A stretch of 64,000 bases of DNA, taken from Archivesica marissinica (taxonomy: Eukaryota > Mollusca > Bivalvia > Venerida > Vesicomyidae). Shown piece after piece: positions 34,598-46,912 of this stretch (its first letter is position 1; each line of letters opens with the position of its first letter). Location: positions 49,379,579-49,443,578 of the forward strand of contig CM026398.1 in assembly GCA_014843695.1 (NCBI GenBank), in the 5' to 3' direction. The notes beneath the pieces were generated by a model, which did not search any database, was not told the DNA's origin, and saw only the letters and a list, made by a program, of their open reading frames with translations. The position numbers and the translations under genes were made by a program.

Positions 34598-34951
34598 GCG
34601 CGCACGCACACACACACACACTACTATTTTTTTTACATTACTGCTCAATGCAACATTCCCATTGGTCAACAGTCAATATTATTTACTATTCACCTCCCGT
34701 GATAATATTGACTGGTCAATATATTCGGTAATATTCACCATCTTTGCTGTGATATTGCTATAAACAAAGCGCCCACACACACACACACACATTTATATTA
34801 CTATTTTTTTTACATTACTGCTCAATGCAACATTCCCATTGGTCAACAGTCAATATTATTTACTATTCACCTCCCGTGATAATATTGACTGGTCAATATA
34901 TTCGGTAATATTCACCATCTTTGCTGTGATATTGCTATAAACAAAGCGCCT
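34598..34951. repeat. Direct duplication of about 152 bp with inner inverted repeat, CA tracts between
   Basis: The block from CTACTATTTTTTTTACATTA-like to ATAAACAAAGCGCC occurs at about 34621-34773 and 34799-34951, nearly identical. Each block has an inverted pair, CATTGGTCAACAGTCAATAT and ATATTGACTGGTCAATATAT. A (CA)n tract precedes each copy, so the duplicated unit likely included the microsatellite. Confidence 0.9.
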
Positions 34952-35118
34952 CTCTTACCGTAATAACTAGGCTAGACGCTTATTGAAATGCATACATTTA
35001 AAGTTTTTAGATACAGATTATATAAATATGTACATTTGAATCTTGATTGTAAACAGATTTATTTACTAAATACTAAGCACCTGGGTTCAGTATAACAAAA
35101 TAAATATTGCATTCCAGA

Positions 35119-35356
35119 GCCCATTCAACACCAAGTAACTCACATGGACTGGTCCATGATATTCATAAACCAATAAATGAATCAGAAAATCACATTTGGA
35201 CAAGTTCATTTATCAAAATGGGTAATTATGTCTAAAAATAGTCATATCACTGGCAAAAAGTGCAGATCCTGATGAGACGGCTCGTCACGAGCCGGCTCAT
35301 CTGGATCTACACTTTTTATAAGCCTATTTAGAGGTCTGTGGTGTTGAAAGGGTTAA
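35119..35356 (-). mobile_element. TTAA hairpin MITE, copy 4
   Basis: Reverse orientation: CCATTCAACACCAAGTAACT at left, hairpin GAGACGGCTCGTCACGAGCC in the middle, GTGGTGTTGAAAGGGTTAA at right. The left TTAA is lost (GAGCCC). Confidence 0.9.
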
Positions 35357-35580
35357 TAATCATGTTCTTGGTGTGATATTTTTCAAATTGGCCCTGATTG
35401 CCCACTCAGGAATGCAATATTTAAATAATGTTAACCTCTAAGTATAAACAGTCTTATAATTGCAAAAATGGCAACAACATTCCAAAGCAATTTGCAAGGT
35501 ATAATACAATGTGAGTTTACGTATATCTACATAAACAGCATCACGTATGTGAACATGAACTTACAACGCTCATCATCTAG

Positions 35581-37132
35581 TCACCTTGACTGGATCAGAT
35601 CTCCTCGTATGTTCGTGTTTTTGCCTAGAAATATTTTGACACATCCGTACGAGTACATTGGCACGGGCATCGTACCTGCTTTCTGCCACACGTTGTTTTC
35701 CGGGTCATAGCATTCTATGACTTCGGTGTACAAGTTATCCTTGGCACCACGTCGGCGACCACCGAGAGCATATAATCGTTCATCTAGTACAGCAAGACTG
35801 ACAAAGTCCCGTGCACAGCTCATGTCGGGAAGGATATCCCAGTGTTCCCTATCCGGAGAGAATCGGAACACGCCCTCCAACCCGACAACGTAAATGTCGC
35901 TGTTAAACACAACCGCACTAAGGCACATGTCGTTTGCAGGCAAATCGCAGTTCAAAGTAGTACACGATTTCGTTACTGTGTCATAACACTGAACACAGTT
36001 TGTCACCACTTCATCATTATTTTTCCCGCCGAAAAGGTACAGATTTTTCCCATAGGCAACATATCCCATGTTTTCTACGGGCTGATTGAGACTACCTCCT
36101 TCCTCCCACCTGTTCACTTCCATATCCCAGTATTCCACAGTTGCCAAGACATTGTCTTCATCAAACCCTCCCAACACAAAGATTAGCTCATCTACGGCAG
36201 ACATACCATGCCGACGCCGCGCATGAACCAAGTTGGGACCTCTTAGCCACGTATCAAATATTGGATCGTATTTCCAGAACTCGGCACTTCTCAGTCCACC
36301 GGACACGTAAATATCATTACCAATCGTGCAAACCGAAAACTCGTTTCTCTTTTTGAAAGGCAGCTGTTTCAGATTGAAGAATTCATTTGTATCGGCAACA
36401 TAGCATTCAACGTCGTTGCTCAATCCTTCCGCCAGTCTCCCTCCCAGTAATATGGCAACCTCGGAAAACGCCATGTTTAAGCGCGGGGTGATTTGATAGA
36501 GTGGTAACTGGTGACGACGAGCCGGTATTGTGTGAAACAGTATCCCGTCGTCGAAAAGTTCTTTCCCTCGTTCGTCGCTCACAACATGCTGTGTTTTAGA
36601 CACTGTGTCAATAAGAAATGTCTTAGTTAACATTGGGAACTTGATGGTCTCGAGGACCTTGTATCTGTGGTTCTTTCTAGCGGCAAGGTCGTACTCCAAC
36701 CACTTAACTGCCGATTCGTACACCAGTTCCTCATTCTCGCAGTTAAGATGTCGATCTTTTAACAAATCTATGACACACTCGCACGACAGTTTGTATAAAT
36801 CTTCGTCGTGAACGAGGCTCTGAAAGTGATTGCACGAGTAGGTCTTCGCGTACATGTACAGCTGTTTGTGCGCGTGTATATCTGCTAACGTCAATGCAGA
36901 TAGACAATTATGCTCTTTCATATTCTTTTGAAAGAAATCCACACACAGTCCAACTAGAGTTTGAATCTGAAATATGTGTGCTTGTGCGAAAAGGTCCTCC
37001 ACTATGATGGCTGTAATGTTAACTTTCCCGGTATAGATGAACTTGAGGACCTGCTCAAAGACATCGCTGCCTAGCTGCTGCATGCGGATAACATTCTTGT
37101 GACATTCTTCCATACCCGAGGAAAACATTGAC
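35581..37132 (-). CDS. KLHL exon 2 (rest of BTB, BACK, Kelch)
   Basis: The acceptor on minus is TTTTTACAG before GTCAATG (plus 37133-37141). The exon opens with the third base of an Arg codon, giving YF-R-SMFSSG. It is open for 517 codons to TGA at 35581-35583. The ORF extends upstream of the acceptor to 37170 by chance, but that part is intron and leads into the 26-bp array. A possible poly(A) signal (AATAAA on minus) is at 35058-35063, beyond a MITE. Confidence 0.95.
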
Positions 37133-40100
37133 CTGTAAAAATTGATAAACACACTATAGTGCCGATTCAACTGTACACACTATAGTGCCAATTCAACTGT
37201 ACACACTATAGTGCCAATTCAACTGTACACACTATAGTGCCAATTCAACTGTACACACTATAGTGCCGATTCAACTGTACACACTATAGTGCCAATTCAA
37301 CTGTACACACTATAGTGCCAATTCAACTGTACACACTATAGTGCCGATTCAACTGTACACACTATAGTACGTATTCAACTGTCATTGTTGCATATTATTT
37401 ACATAAAATTATAGGTGCAATTAGTAATGTACACGAAATTGAGTTGTTTGTTAAAGTTGCACCAACAGCTTAGGTTATACGGCGACTCTCCGGCTATTAT
37501 TGGTGGAATTAGACACTGTGTGCCCCTCTGAGCAGGCATGGACAGCTTAGGTTATACGGCGACTCTCCGGCTATTATTGGTGGAATTAGACACTGTGTGC
37601 CCCTCCGAGCAGGCACCCGGGTAGAACCACCAATCCTCCAAAAGCTAGAAGGATAGCTTTCTTACATGAACTAATTTGTTTTTATCGTTGTTTCCTTTAC
37701 ACCACATGCTTTCCATTTTCATCCATTTTCTTATACCTCGACAGATATCCATGGATTCTTTACTGTAAAAATTGGTTCCAAATTAAACAATTATTTTGAT
37801 AAAATTGCACTTATCCTACTGCAACATATGGATAGAAAACAACAGTAAAAACAAAAGGATTCCAACTAAATGGATAAATATACATTTTGGGATAAATCGG
37901 ACTGTCAATGGAGGTAATAGATCATTAATAGATCATTGTTGTTTATAACATTAAGCATAAACTAAGTGAAAATCACCAGTAAACAATATCTGAAACAATT
38001 ATCATGCAAAACAAATGTATTTACTGCAGCAACAGTAAATAGATTATAAATATTTTATATATACATCTGCCAAGACCAAACTCTAGCAACATATGCTAAG
38101 ACCAAACTCTGGCAACATCTGCTAAGACCAAACTCTGGCAACATCTGCTAAGACCAAACTCTAGCAACATCTGCTAAGACAAAACTCTGGCAACATCTGC
38201 TAAGACCAAACTCTAGCAACATCTGCTAAGACCAAACTCTGGCAACATCTGCTAAGACCAAACTCTAGCAACATCTGCTAAGACCAAACTCTGGCAACAT
38301 CTGCTAAGACCAAACTCTAGCAACATTTGCTAAGACCAAACTCTAGCAATATTTGCTAAGACCAAACTCTGGCAACATCTGCTAAGACCAAACTCTGGCA
38401 ACATTTGCTAAGACCAAACTCTGGCAACATTTGCTAAGACCACATTCTAGCAACATTTGCTAAGACCAACTCTAGCAATATTTGCTAAGACCAAACTCTG
38501 GCAATATTTGCTAAGACCAAACTCTAGCAACATCTGCTAAGACCAAACTCTAGCAATATTTGCTAAGACCAAACTCTGGCAACATTTGCTAAGACCAAAC
38601 TCTGGCAACATTTGCTAAGACCAAACTCTGGCAACATTTGCTAAGACCACATTCTAGCAACATTTGCTAAGTCCAACTCTAGCAATATTTGCTAAGACCA
38701 AACTCTGGCAATATTTGCTAAGACCAAACTCTAGCAACATTTGCTAGGACCAAACTCTGGCAACATTTTCTAGAACCAAACTCTGGCAACATCTGCTAAC
38801 AACAAACTCTGGCAACGTTTGCTAGGACCAAACTCTAGCAACATCTGCTAAGACCAAACTCTGGCAACATTTGCTAAGACCAAACTCTGGCAATATTTGC
38901 TAGGACCAAACTCTGGCAATATTTGCTAAGACCAACTCTAGCAATATCTGCTAAGACCAAACTCTGGCAACATTTGCTAAGACCAAACTCTGGCAACATC
39001 TGCTAAGACCAAACTCTGGCAACATCTGCTAAGACCAAACTCTGGCAACATTTGCTAAGACCAAACTCTGGCAACATTTGCTAAGACCAACATCTGCTAA
39101 GACCAAACTCTAAAACTAGAAGGTGGTTTGTGAATAACAACATACATTTATTTCCCAGCATGTACAAACATTATGGTTTAAAATCTTTAAAAGAATACAT
39201 CATTCAAAATGAGCCAGGTGAAAAGTGACGATAGTATGCATAAACTAGGCCTGGTACCCACTATTCCCTGTTGAACTGTTGAAATCCGAGAGGGGTTTAG
39301 CAGAACCAGTCCATACAAACTTGGTGCTTGAGAATATACGAGAAAGTACAGTGCGATAACTCCATTAACAACAAGTTGAGTTGAATGCGACGCCAATATG
39401 TGCAGCTATGTTTGGAACAATCCGGGCTTGGTAGTTGGTACTGACAATTCTCAGCACTTATCTTCATAAATGCCGGTCAGGGGTTTATCAGAACTAGCTC
39501 GGACAAACTTGGGCTCTTTAGCATCTTCAGCAACAAAATAGATAGTACAAAATCAATAGAGTAGAATGTGATGGCGATGCACAAAGCAGGTGTTTATACC
39601 AATCATTCCTGTGAAGGTTTGTGTAAACATGAATACTGATATTGGAGATGAAAAGACAAACTTTAGGCGGACAGAATGATGCACGGAAACATTTCTCACC
39701 TAAAGTCTTACTCACACGTTTAGATTCCTTGTTGACGTGATGCCTAAAATAGAAACACCTGGTAAAACCGTAAATAAAACTAGCAAATTCATTGAGTCGA
39801 TATCCCATGCCAAAAGAATATCCCTCATCGAAATGAATTGATATTCACCACCAAACTGGCTATGGACGGACAATTAAAGGGCAACAACTCGATGTTACTA
39901 AGCAAATCCCTACGAAACGTGCACATGCATCACAGCACTATGGTGATACATATCTATTTGAAACTTCATAATATTCCACTGATAGGTTACTAAGATTTGG
40001 CTCCGAAAAGTCGGCAGATAAAAAAAACCCAACCGCTCAGTCAACATCACCTGACAACATTTCTGTTTGGTATTGTGTACACTAACCTGAAGTACGGAGA

Positions 40101-40286
40101 TCCAGCTGCTAGAATGACCTTGTGACAGGCAAATGTTCGACCTTCAACCTCTATAGTGATGTCAGTGAAGCCGCTGTCCACCCGGAACTGCTCCATGTTG
40201 TTGATGAGGTAGCCGGAGTGTTCCCCGCTGTTATATGACTCGCTGTCATCCTCTTCCTCAGCATGATCCGGCAGAATGGATGCCAT
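35581..40286 (-). CDS. BTB-BACK-Kelch protein (KLHL family), two coding exons, 583 aa
   Basis: KLHL proteins are typically substrate adaptors of CUL3 ubiquitin ligases: BTB binds CUL3 and dimerises, Kelch binds the substrate. Joining 40286-40087 and 37132-35581 (minus) gives 583 residues, the usual family size. BTB is at about 30-135 (DSGFTDITIEVEGRTFACHK, GSPYFRSMFSSGMEE), BACK at about 140-245 (ENEELVYESAVKWLEYD), and six Kelch blades at about 285-575 with GG or its variants (VSGGLRS, VLGGFDEDN, LFGGKNND, YALGGRRRG). The start ATG at 40284-40286 sits directly after a CAG, so the first coding exon probably follows a 5' UTR intron. The order FSVCTIGNDIYVSGG and SYGCVKIF resembles the KLHL24/KLHL35/KLHL6 group, but orthology is not settled. 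Confidence 0.93.
37150..37380. repeat. 26-bp tandem array, about 8.7 copies
   Basis: Unit CACTATAGTGCCAATTCAAC plus TGTACA. CACTATAGTG is a perfect 10-bp palindrome in each unit. The array begins about 18 bp from the KLHL exon 2 acceptor, between it and any branch point further upstream. Confidence 0.95.
37468..37616. repeat. Duplicated 78-bp module (CAACAGCTTAGG)
   Basis: ACAGCTTAGGTTATACGGCG, ACTCTCCGGCTATTATTGG, TGGAATTAGACACTGTGTGC and CCCTC(T/C)GAGCAGGCA occur twice in direct orientation. A diverged third copy at 60671-60765 precedes another 26-bp array. Confidence 0.88.
38075..39112. repeat. 26-bp tandem array, about 40 copies
   Basis: Unit CAACATCTGCTAAGACCAAA plus CTCTGG, alternating with CTAG for CTGG, ATTTG for ATCTG and ACCAAC (2-base deletions). 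It is unrelated in sequence to the 26-bp array at 37150. Confidence 0.95.
40087..40286 (-). CDS. KLHL exon 1 coding part (start of BTB)
   Basis: Starts MASILPDHAEEEDDSESYNS and reads through DITIEVEGRTFACHKVILAA to GSPYF plus two bases at donor GTTAGT (plus 40081-40086). The length of 200 nt (phase 2) fits exon 2. CATATGTTTACTTCAG just upstream of ATG looks like an acceptor, so the first ATG in the longer ORF (40355) is not needed. HK in FACHKVILAA is the conserved BTB dimer-region signature. Confidence 0.92.
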
Positions 40287-40603
40287 CTGAAGTAAACATA
40301 TGTTTTGGATGTTAAAAAGAAAATGGTAAATATTTGTGCTGTTGCCATACCACATACATCTACTAATAACTCACTCACGGTGAGATAGAAATATTGAACT
40401 GTGTGCAAGCTTACCGTTAATATTGTGATAGCAGTTTTAGTAAAACATGCTAAAAGTGATTTACATACATTAATTGTTATGCTGTCATGACGACATGAGC
40501 TAAATCGAGTTACGGAGATAGCCGAACGAATAATAGACAATACAAGATTATACATTTTTCAAATAAATTATAAATATCTTTGGTTGGATTTATTTACTCA
40601 GTC
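40287..40603 (-). other. Region upstream of KLHL start, likely 5' intron/UTR
   Basis: AT-rich with no clear promoter motif. It probably contains intron sequence before a non-coding first exon that I cannot place. Confidence 0.35.
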
Positions 40604-40955
40604 TGGAACACTTGGGGTAATACTCATTGTTGTAACGAATATAAACACTTGGGTAATTCTCATTGTTGTAACGAATATAAACACTTGGGTAATTCTCATT
40701 GTTGTAACGAATATAAACACTTGGGTAATTCTCATTGTTGTAACGAATATAAACACTTGGGTAATTCTCATTGTTGTAACGAATATAAACACTTGGGTAA
40801 TTCTCATTGTTGTAACGAATATAAACACTTGGGTAATTCTCATTGTTGTAACGAATATAAACATTGGGTTTTTGTTGTGTTCTTGGGTAATTCTCATTGT
40901 TGTAACGAATATAAACACTTGGGTAATTCTCATTGTTGTAACGAATATATTTACT
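40604..40955. repeat. 36-bp tandem array, about 9 copies
   Basis: Unit CACTTGGGTAATTCTCATTG plus TTGTAACGAATATAAA, nearly identical throughout, with one altered junction at 40862-40885 (CATTGGGTTTTTGTTGTGTT). Period 36 opens several frames at once on both strands; none is a gene. Confidence 0.96.
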
Positions 40956-41029
40956 GTACATGATGACAACCATCTGTGAAATTGTGACAATCAATTTGAA
41001 CAGGAATATATGACATCAAGGATCGGCTC

Positions 41030-44000
41030 AGACACTCCAGTATGTGATTCAGATAATCCAGTATGTGATTCAGATAATCCAGTATGTGATTCAGATAATC
41101 CAGTCTGCTCAGATAATCCAATATGTGACTCAGAGAATCCAGTATGTGACTCAGATAATCCAGTATGTGACTCAGATAATCCAGTATGTGACTCAGATAA
41201 TCCAGTATGTGACTCAGATAATCCAGTATGTGACTCAGATAATCCAGTATGTGATTCAGATAATCCAGTATGTGACTCAGATAATCCAGTCTGCTCAGAG
41301 AATCCAGTATGTGACTCAGATAATCCAGTATGTGACTCAGATAATCCAGTATGTGACTCAGATAATCCAGTATGTGACTCAGATAATCCAGTGTGACTCA
41401 GATAATCCAGTATGTGATTCAGATAATCCAGTATGTGACTCAGATAATCCAGTCTGTGACTCAGATAATCCAGTCTGCTCAGAGAATCCATTATGTGACT
41501 CAGATAATCCAGTATGTGACTCAGATAATCCAGTCTGTGATTCAGAGAATCCAGTCTGTGACTCAGATAATCCAGTCTGTGACTCAGATAATCCAGTATG
41601 TGACTCAGATAATCCAGTCTGTGACTCAGATAATCCAGTCTGTGACTCAGATAATCCAGTCTGTGATTCAGAGAATCCAGTATGTGACTCAGATAATCCA
41701 GTATGTGACTCAGATAATCCAGTATGTGATTCAGATAATCCAGTATGTGACTCAGATAATCCAGTCTGCTCAGAGAATCCAGTATGTGACTCAGATAATC
41801 CAGTATGTGACTCAGATAATCCAGTATGTGACTCAGATAATCCAGTGTGACTCAGATAATCCAGTATGTGATTCAGATAATCCAGTATGTGACTCAGATA
41901 ATCCAGTCTGTGACTCAGATAATCCAGTCTGCTCAGAAAATCCATTATGTGACTCAGATAATCCAGTCTGTGATTCAGAGAATCCAGTCTGTCACTCAGA
42001 TAATCCAGTATGTGACTCAGATAATCCAGTCTGTGACTCAGATAATCCAGTCTGTGACTCAGATAATCCAGTATGTGACTCAGATAATCCAGTATGTGAC
42101 TCAGATAATCCAGTATGTGATTCAGATAATCCAGTATGTGACTCAGATAATCCAGTCTGCTCAGAGAATCCAGTATGTGACTCAGATAATCCAGTATGTG
42201 ACTCAGATAATCCAGTATGTGACTCAGATAATCCAGTATGTGACTCAGATAATCCAGTGTGACTCAGATAATCCAGTATGTGATTCAGATAATCCAGTAT
42301 GTGACTCAGATAATCCAGTCTGTGACTCAGATAATCCAGTCTGCTCAGAGAATCCATTATGTGACTCAGATAATCCAGTATGTGACTCAGATAATCCAGT
42401 CTGTGATTCAGAGAATCCAGTCTGTGACTCAGATAATCCAGTCTGTGACTCAGATAATCCAGTATGTGACTCAGATAATCCAGTCTGTGACTCAGATAAT
42501 CCAGTCTGTGACTCAGATAATCCAGTCTGTGATTCAGAGAATCCAGTCTGTAACTCATCATCCAGACTGTGACTCAGATAATCCAGTATGTGACTCAGAT
42601 AATCCAGTATGTGATTCAGATAATCCAGTATGTGACTCAGATAATCCAGTCTGCTCAGAGAATCCAGTATGTGACTCAGATAATCCAGTATGTGACTCAG
42701 ATAATCCAGTATGTGACTCAGATAATCCAGTGTGACTCAGATAATCCAGTATGTGATTCAGATAATCCAGTATGTGACTCAGATAATCCAGTCTGTGACT
42801 CAGATAATCCAGTCTGCTCAGAAAATCCATTATGTGACTCAGATAATCCAGTCTGTGATTCAGAGAATCCAGTCTGTGACTCAGATAATCCAGTATGTGA
42901 CTCAGATAATCCAGTCTGTGACTCAGATAATCCAGTCTGTGACTCAGATAATCCAGTCTGTGATTCAGAGAATCCAGTCTGTGACTCAGAGAATCCAGTA
43001 TGTGACTCAGAGAATCCAGTATGTGACTCAGAGAATCCAGTCTGCTCAGAGAATCCAGTATGTGACTCAGATAATCCAGTCTGTGACTCAGAGAATCCAG
43101 TATGTGATTCAGAGAATCCAGTATGTGACTCAGAGAATCCAGTATGTGACTCAGATAATCCAGTATGTGACTCAGAGAATCCAGTATGTGACTCAGAGAA
43201 TCCAGTATGTGATTCAGAGAATCCAGTCTGTGACTCAGATAATCCAGTCTGTGACTCAGATAATCCAGTATGTGACTCAGAGAATCCAGTATGTGACTAG
43301 AGAATCCAGTATGTGATTCAGAGAATCCAGTCTGTGACTCAGATAACCCAGTCTGTGACTCAGATAATCCAGTCTGTGACTCAGAGAATCCAGTCTGCTC
43401 AGATAATCCAGTATGTGACTCAGATAATCCAGTCTGTGACTCAGAGAATCCAGTATGTGATTCAGAGAATCCAGTATGTGACTCAGAGAATCCAGTATGT
43501 GACTCAGATAATCCAGTATGTGACTCAGAGAATCCAGTATGTGACTCAGAGAATCCAGTATGTGATTCAGAGAATCCAGTCTGTGACTCAGATAATCCAG
43601 TCTGTGACTCAGATAATCCAGTATGTGACTCAGATAACCCAGTCTGTGACTCAGATAATCCAGTCTGTGACTCAGAGAATCCAGTCTGCTCAGATAATCC
43701 AGTCTGCTCAGATAATCCAGTATGTGACTCAGAGAATCCAGTATGTGATTCAGAGAATCCAGTCTGCTCAGATAATCCAGTATGTGACTCAGAGAATCCA
43801 GTCTGCTCAGACAATCCAGTCTGCTCAGATAATCCAGTATGTGACTCAGAGAATCCAGTCTGCTCAGATAATCCAGTCTGCTCAGATAATCCAGTATGTG
43901 ACTCAGAGAATCCAGTCTGCTCAGACAATCCAGTCTGCTCAGATAATCCAGTATGTGACTCAGAGAATCCAGTCTGCTCAGATAATCCAGTCTGCTCAGA

Positions 44001-46912
44001 TAATCCAGTATGTGACTCAGAGAATCCAGTCTGCTCAGACAATCCAGTCTGCTCAGATAATCCAGTATGTGACTCAGAGAATCCAGTCTGCTCAGATAAT
44101 CCAGTCTGCTCAGATAATCCAGTATGTGACTCAGAGAATCCAGTCTGCTCAGACAATCCAGTCTGCTCAGATAATCCAGTATGTGACTCAGAGAATCCAG
44201 TCTGCTCAGATAATCCAGTCTGCTCAGATAATCCAGACTGCTCAGATAATCCAGTCTGCTCAGATAATCCAGTCTGCTCAGATTATCCAGACTGTGACTC
44301 ATAATCCAGTCTGCCCAGATAATCCGGACTGCTCAGATAATCCAGACTGTTCAGATAATCCAGTCTGTGACTCATACTCCAGTCTGCTCAGATAATCCAG
44401 ACTGCTCAGATAATCCATTCTGCTCAGATAATCCAGACTGCTCGGATAATCCAGACTGCTCGGAGAATCCAGTCTGCTCAGATAATCCAGACTGCTCGGA
44501 GAATCCAGTCTGCTCAGATAATCCAGTCTGTGACTCAGAGAATCCAGTCTGTGACTCAGATAATCCAGTATGTGATTCAGAGAATCCAGTATGTGATTCA
44601 GAGAATCCAGTCTGTGATTCAGATAATCCAGTCTGTGACACAGATAATCCAGTCTGTGACTCAGAGAATCCAGTCTGCTCAGATAATCCAGTCTGCTCAG
44701 ATAATCCAGTATGTGACTCAGAGAATCCCGTCTGCTCAGATAATCCAGTCTGCTCAGATAATCCAGACTGCTCAGATAATCCAGTATGTGACTCAGATAA
44801 TCCAGTATGCTCAGATAATCCAGACTGCTCAGATAATCCAGTCTGCTCAGATAATCCAGACTGCTCAGATAATCCAGTCTGCCCAGATAATCCAGTCTGC
44901 TCAGATAATCCAGTCTGTGACTCAGAGAATCCAGTCTGCTCAGATAATCCAGTATGTGACTCAGATAATCCAGTATGCTCAGATAATCCAGACTGCTCAG
45001 ATAATCCAGTCTGCTCAGATAATCCAGACTGCTCAGATAATCCAGTCTGCCCAGATAATCCAGTCTGCTCAGATAATCCAGTCTGTGACTCAGAGAATCC
45101 AGTCTGCTCAGATAATCCAGTATGTGACTCAGATAATCCAGTATGCTCAGATAATCCAGACTGCTCAGATAATCCAGTCTGCTCAGATAATCCAGACTGC
45201 TCAGATAATCCAGTCTGCTCAGATAATCCAGTCTGCTCAGATTATCCAGACTGTGACTCATAATCCAGTCTGCCCAGATAATCCAGACTGCTCAGATAAT
45301 CCAGACTGTTCAGATAATCCAGTCTGTGACTCATACTCCAGTCTGCTCAGATAATCCAGACTGCTCAGATAATCCATTCTGCTCAGATAATCCAGACTGC
45401 TCAGATAATCCAGACTGCTCGGAGAATCCAGTCTGCTCAGATAATCCAGACTGCTCGGAGAATCCAGTCTGCTCAGATAATCCAGTCTGTGACTCAGAGA
45501 ATCCAGTCTGTGACTCAGATAATCCAGTATGTGATTCAGAGAATCCAGTATGTGATTCAGAGAATCCAGTCTGTGACACAGATAATCCAGTCTGTGACTC
45601 AGAGAATCCAGTCTGCTCAGATAATCCAGTCTGCTCAGATAATCCAGTATGTGACTCAGAGAATCCCGTCTGCTCAGATAATCCAGTCTGCTCAGATAAT
45701 CCAGACTGCTCAGATAATCCAGACTGCTCAGATAATCCAGTCTGCTCAGATAATCCGGACTGCTCAGATAATCCAGACTGCTCGGAGAATCCAGTCTGCT
45801 CAGATAATCCAGACTGCTCGGAGCATCCAGTCTGCTCAGATAATCCAGTATGTGACTCAGAGAATCCAGTCTGCTCAGATAATCCAGTATGTGACTCAGA
45901 TAATCCAGTATGCTCAGATAATCCAGACTGCTCAGATAATCCAGTCTGCTCAGATAATCCAGACTGCTCAGATAATCCAGTCTGCCCAGATAATCCGGAC
46001 TGCTCAGATAATCCAGACTGTTCAGATAATCCAGTCTGTGACTCATACTCCAGTCTGCTCAGATAATCCAGACTGCTCAGATAATCCAGTCTGCTCAGAT
46101 AATCCAGACTGCTCAGATAATCCAGACTGCTCGGAGAATCCAGTCTGCTCAGATAATCCAGACTGCTCGGAGCATCCAGTCTGCTCAGATAATCCAGTCT
46201 GTGACTCAGAGAATCCAGTCTGCTCAGATAATCCAGTATGTGACTCAGATAATCCAGTATGCTCAGATTATCCAGACTGTGACTCATAATCCAGTCTGCC
46301 CAGATAATCCGGACTGCTCAGATAATCCAGACTGTTCAGATTATCCAGACTGTGACTCATAATCCAGTCTGCCCAGATAATCCGGACTGCTCAGATAATC
46401 CAGACTGTTCAGATAATCCAGTCTGTGACTCATACTCCAGTCTGCTCAGATAATCCAGACTGCTCAGATAATCCAGTCTGTGACTCAGATAATCCAGTCT
46501 GTGACTCAGATAATCCAGACTGCTCAGATAATCCAGTCATATAATCCAGTCTGTAACTCAGATAATCCAGTCTGTAACTCAGATAATCCAGTATGTAACT
46601 CAGATAATCCAGTCTGCTCAGATAATCCAGTCTGTGACTCAGATAATCCAGAATGCTCAGACAATCCAGTCTGTGACTCAGATAATCCAGTCTGTAACTC
46701 AGATATTCCAGTCTGTAACTCAGATAATCCAGTTTGTAACTCAGATAATCCAGTCTGTAACTCAGATAATCCAGTCTGTGACTCAGATAATCCAGTCTGT
46801 AACTCATCATCCAGACTGTGACTCAGATAATCCAGTCTGTAACTCAGATAATCCAGTCTGTAACTCAGATAATCCAGTCTGTAACTCAGATAATCCAGAC
46901 TGTGACTCATAC
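41030..46912. repeat. 18/21-bp satellite with higher-order structure, 5.9 kb
   Basis: Two unit types, CAGTATGTGACTCAGATAAT plus C (21 bp) and CAGTCTGCTCAGATAATC (18 bp), are mixed. A marker junction CCAGTGTGACTCAG recurs at about 41391, 41846, 42257 and 42730 (410-470 bp higher-order repeat). In the right half TGACTCATAATCCAGTCTGC recurs at about 44296, 45256, 46284 and 46354. All long ORFs here (CDSDNPV, TQIIQSV, SESHTGL) are repeat artefacts present in several frames at once. Confidence 0.97.

Larger units (their letters stand above)
37133..40086 (-). other. KLHL intron with two unrelated 26-bp arrays
   Basis: A 2.95-kb intron (GTTAGT to TTTTTACAG on minus) holding arrays at 37150-37380 and 38075-39112 and a duplicated module at 37468-37616. 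The rest (39113-40086 in particular) shows no gene. Two short minus ORFs at 39187-39396 and 39527-39808 have no recognised domain. Confidence 0.7.

Noticed and set aside
35581..37170. KLHL gene as a single-exon 529-aa protein starting at 37170
   Set aside because: The first 12 codons are intron next to the 26-bp array; a clean acceptor at 37133 and the BTB start at 40286 give a complete domain.
40580..40994. Four overlapping ORFs of about 130 aa
   Set aside because: 36-bp array; open on both strands.
41010..46821. Apparent repeat proteins CDSDNPV, TQIIQSV, SESHTGL, SHILDYL
   Set aside because: Same 18/21-bp satellite in different frames and strands; no unique domain.
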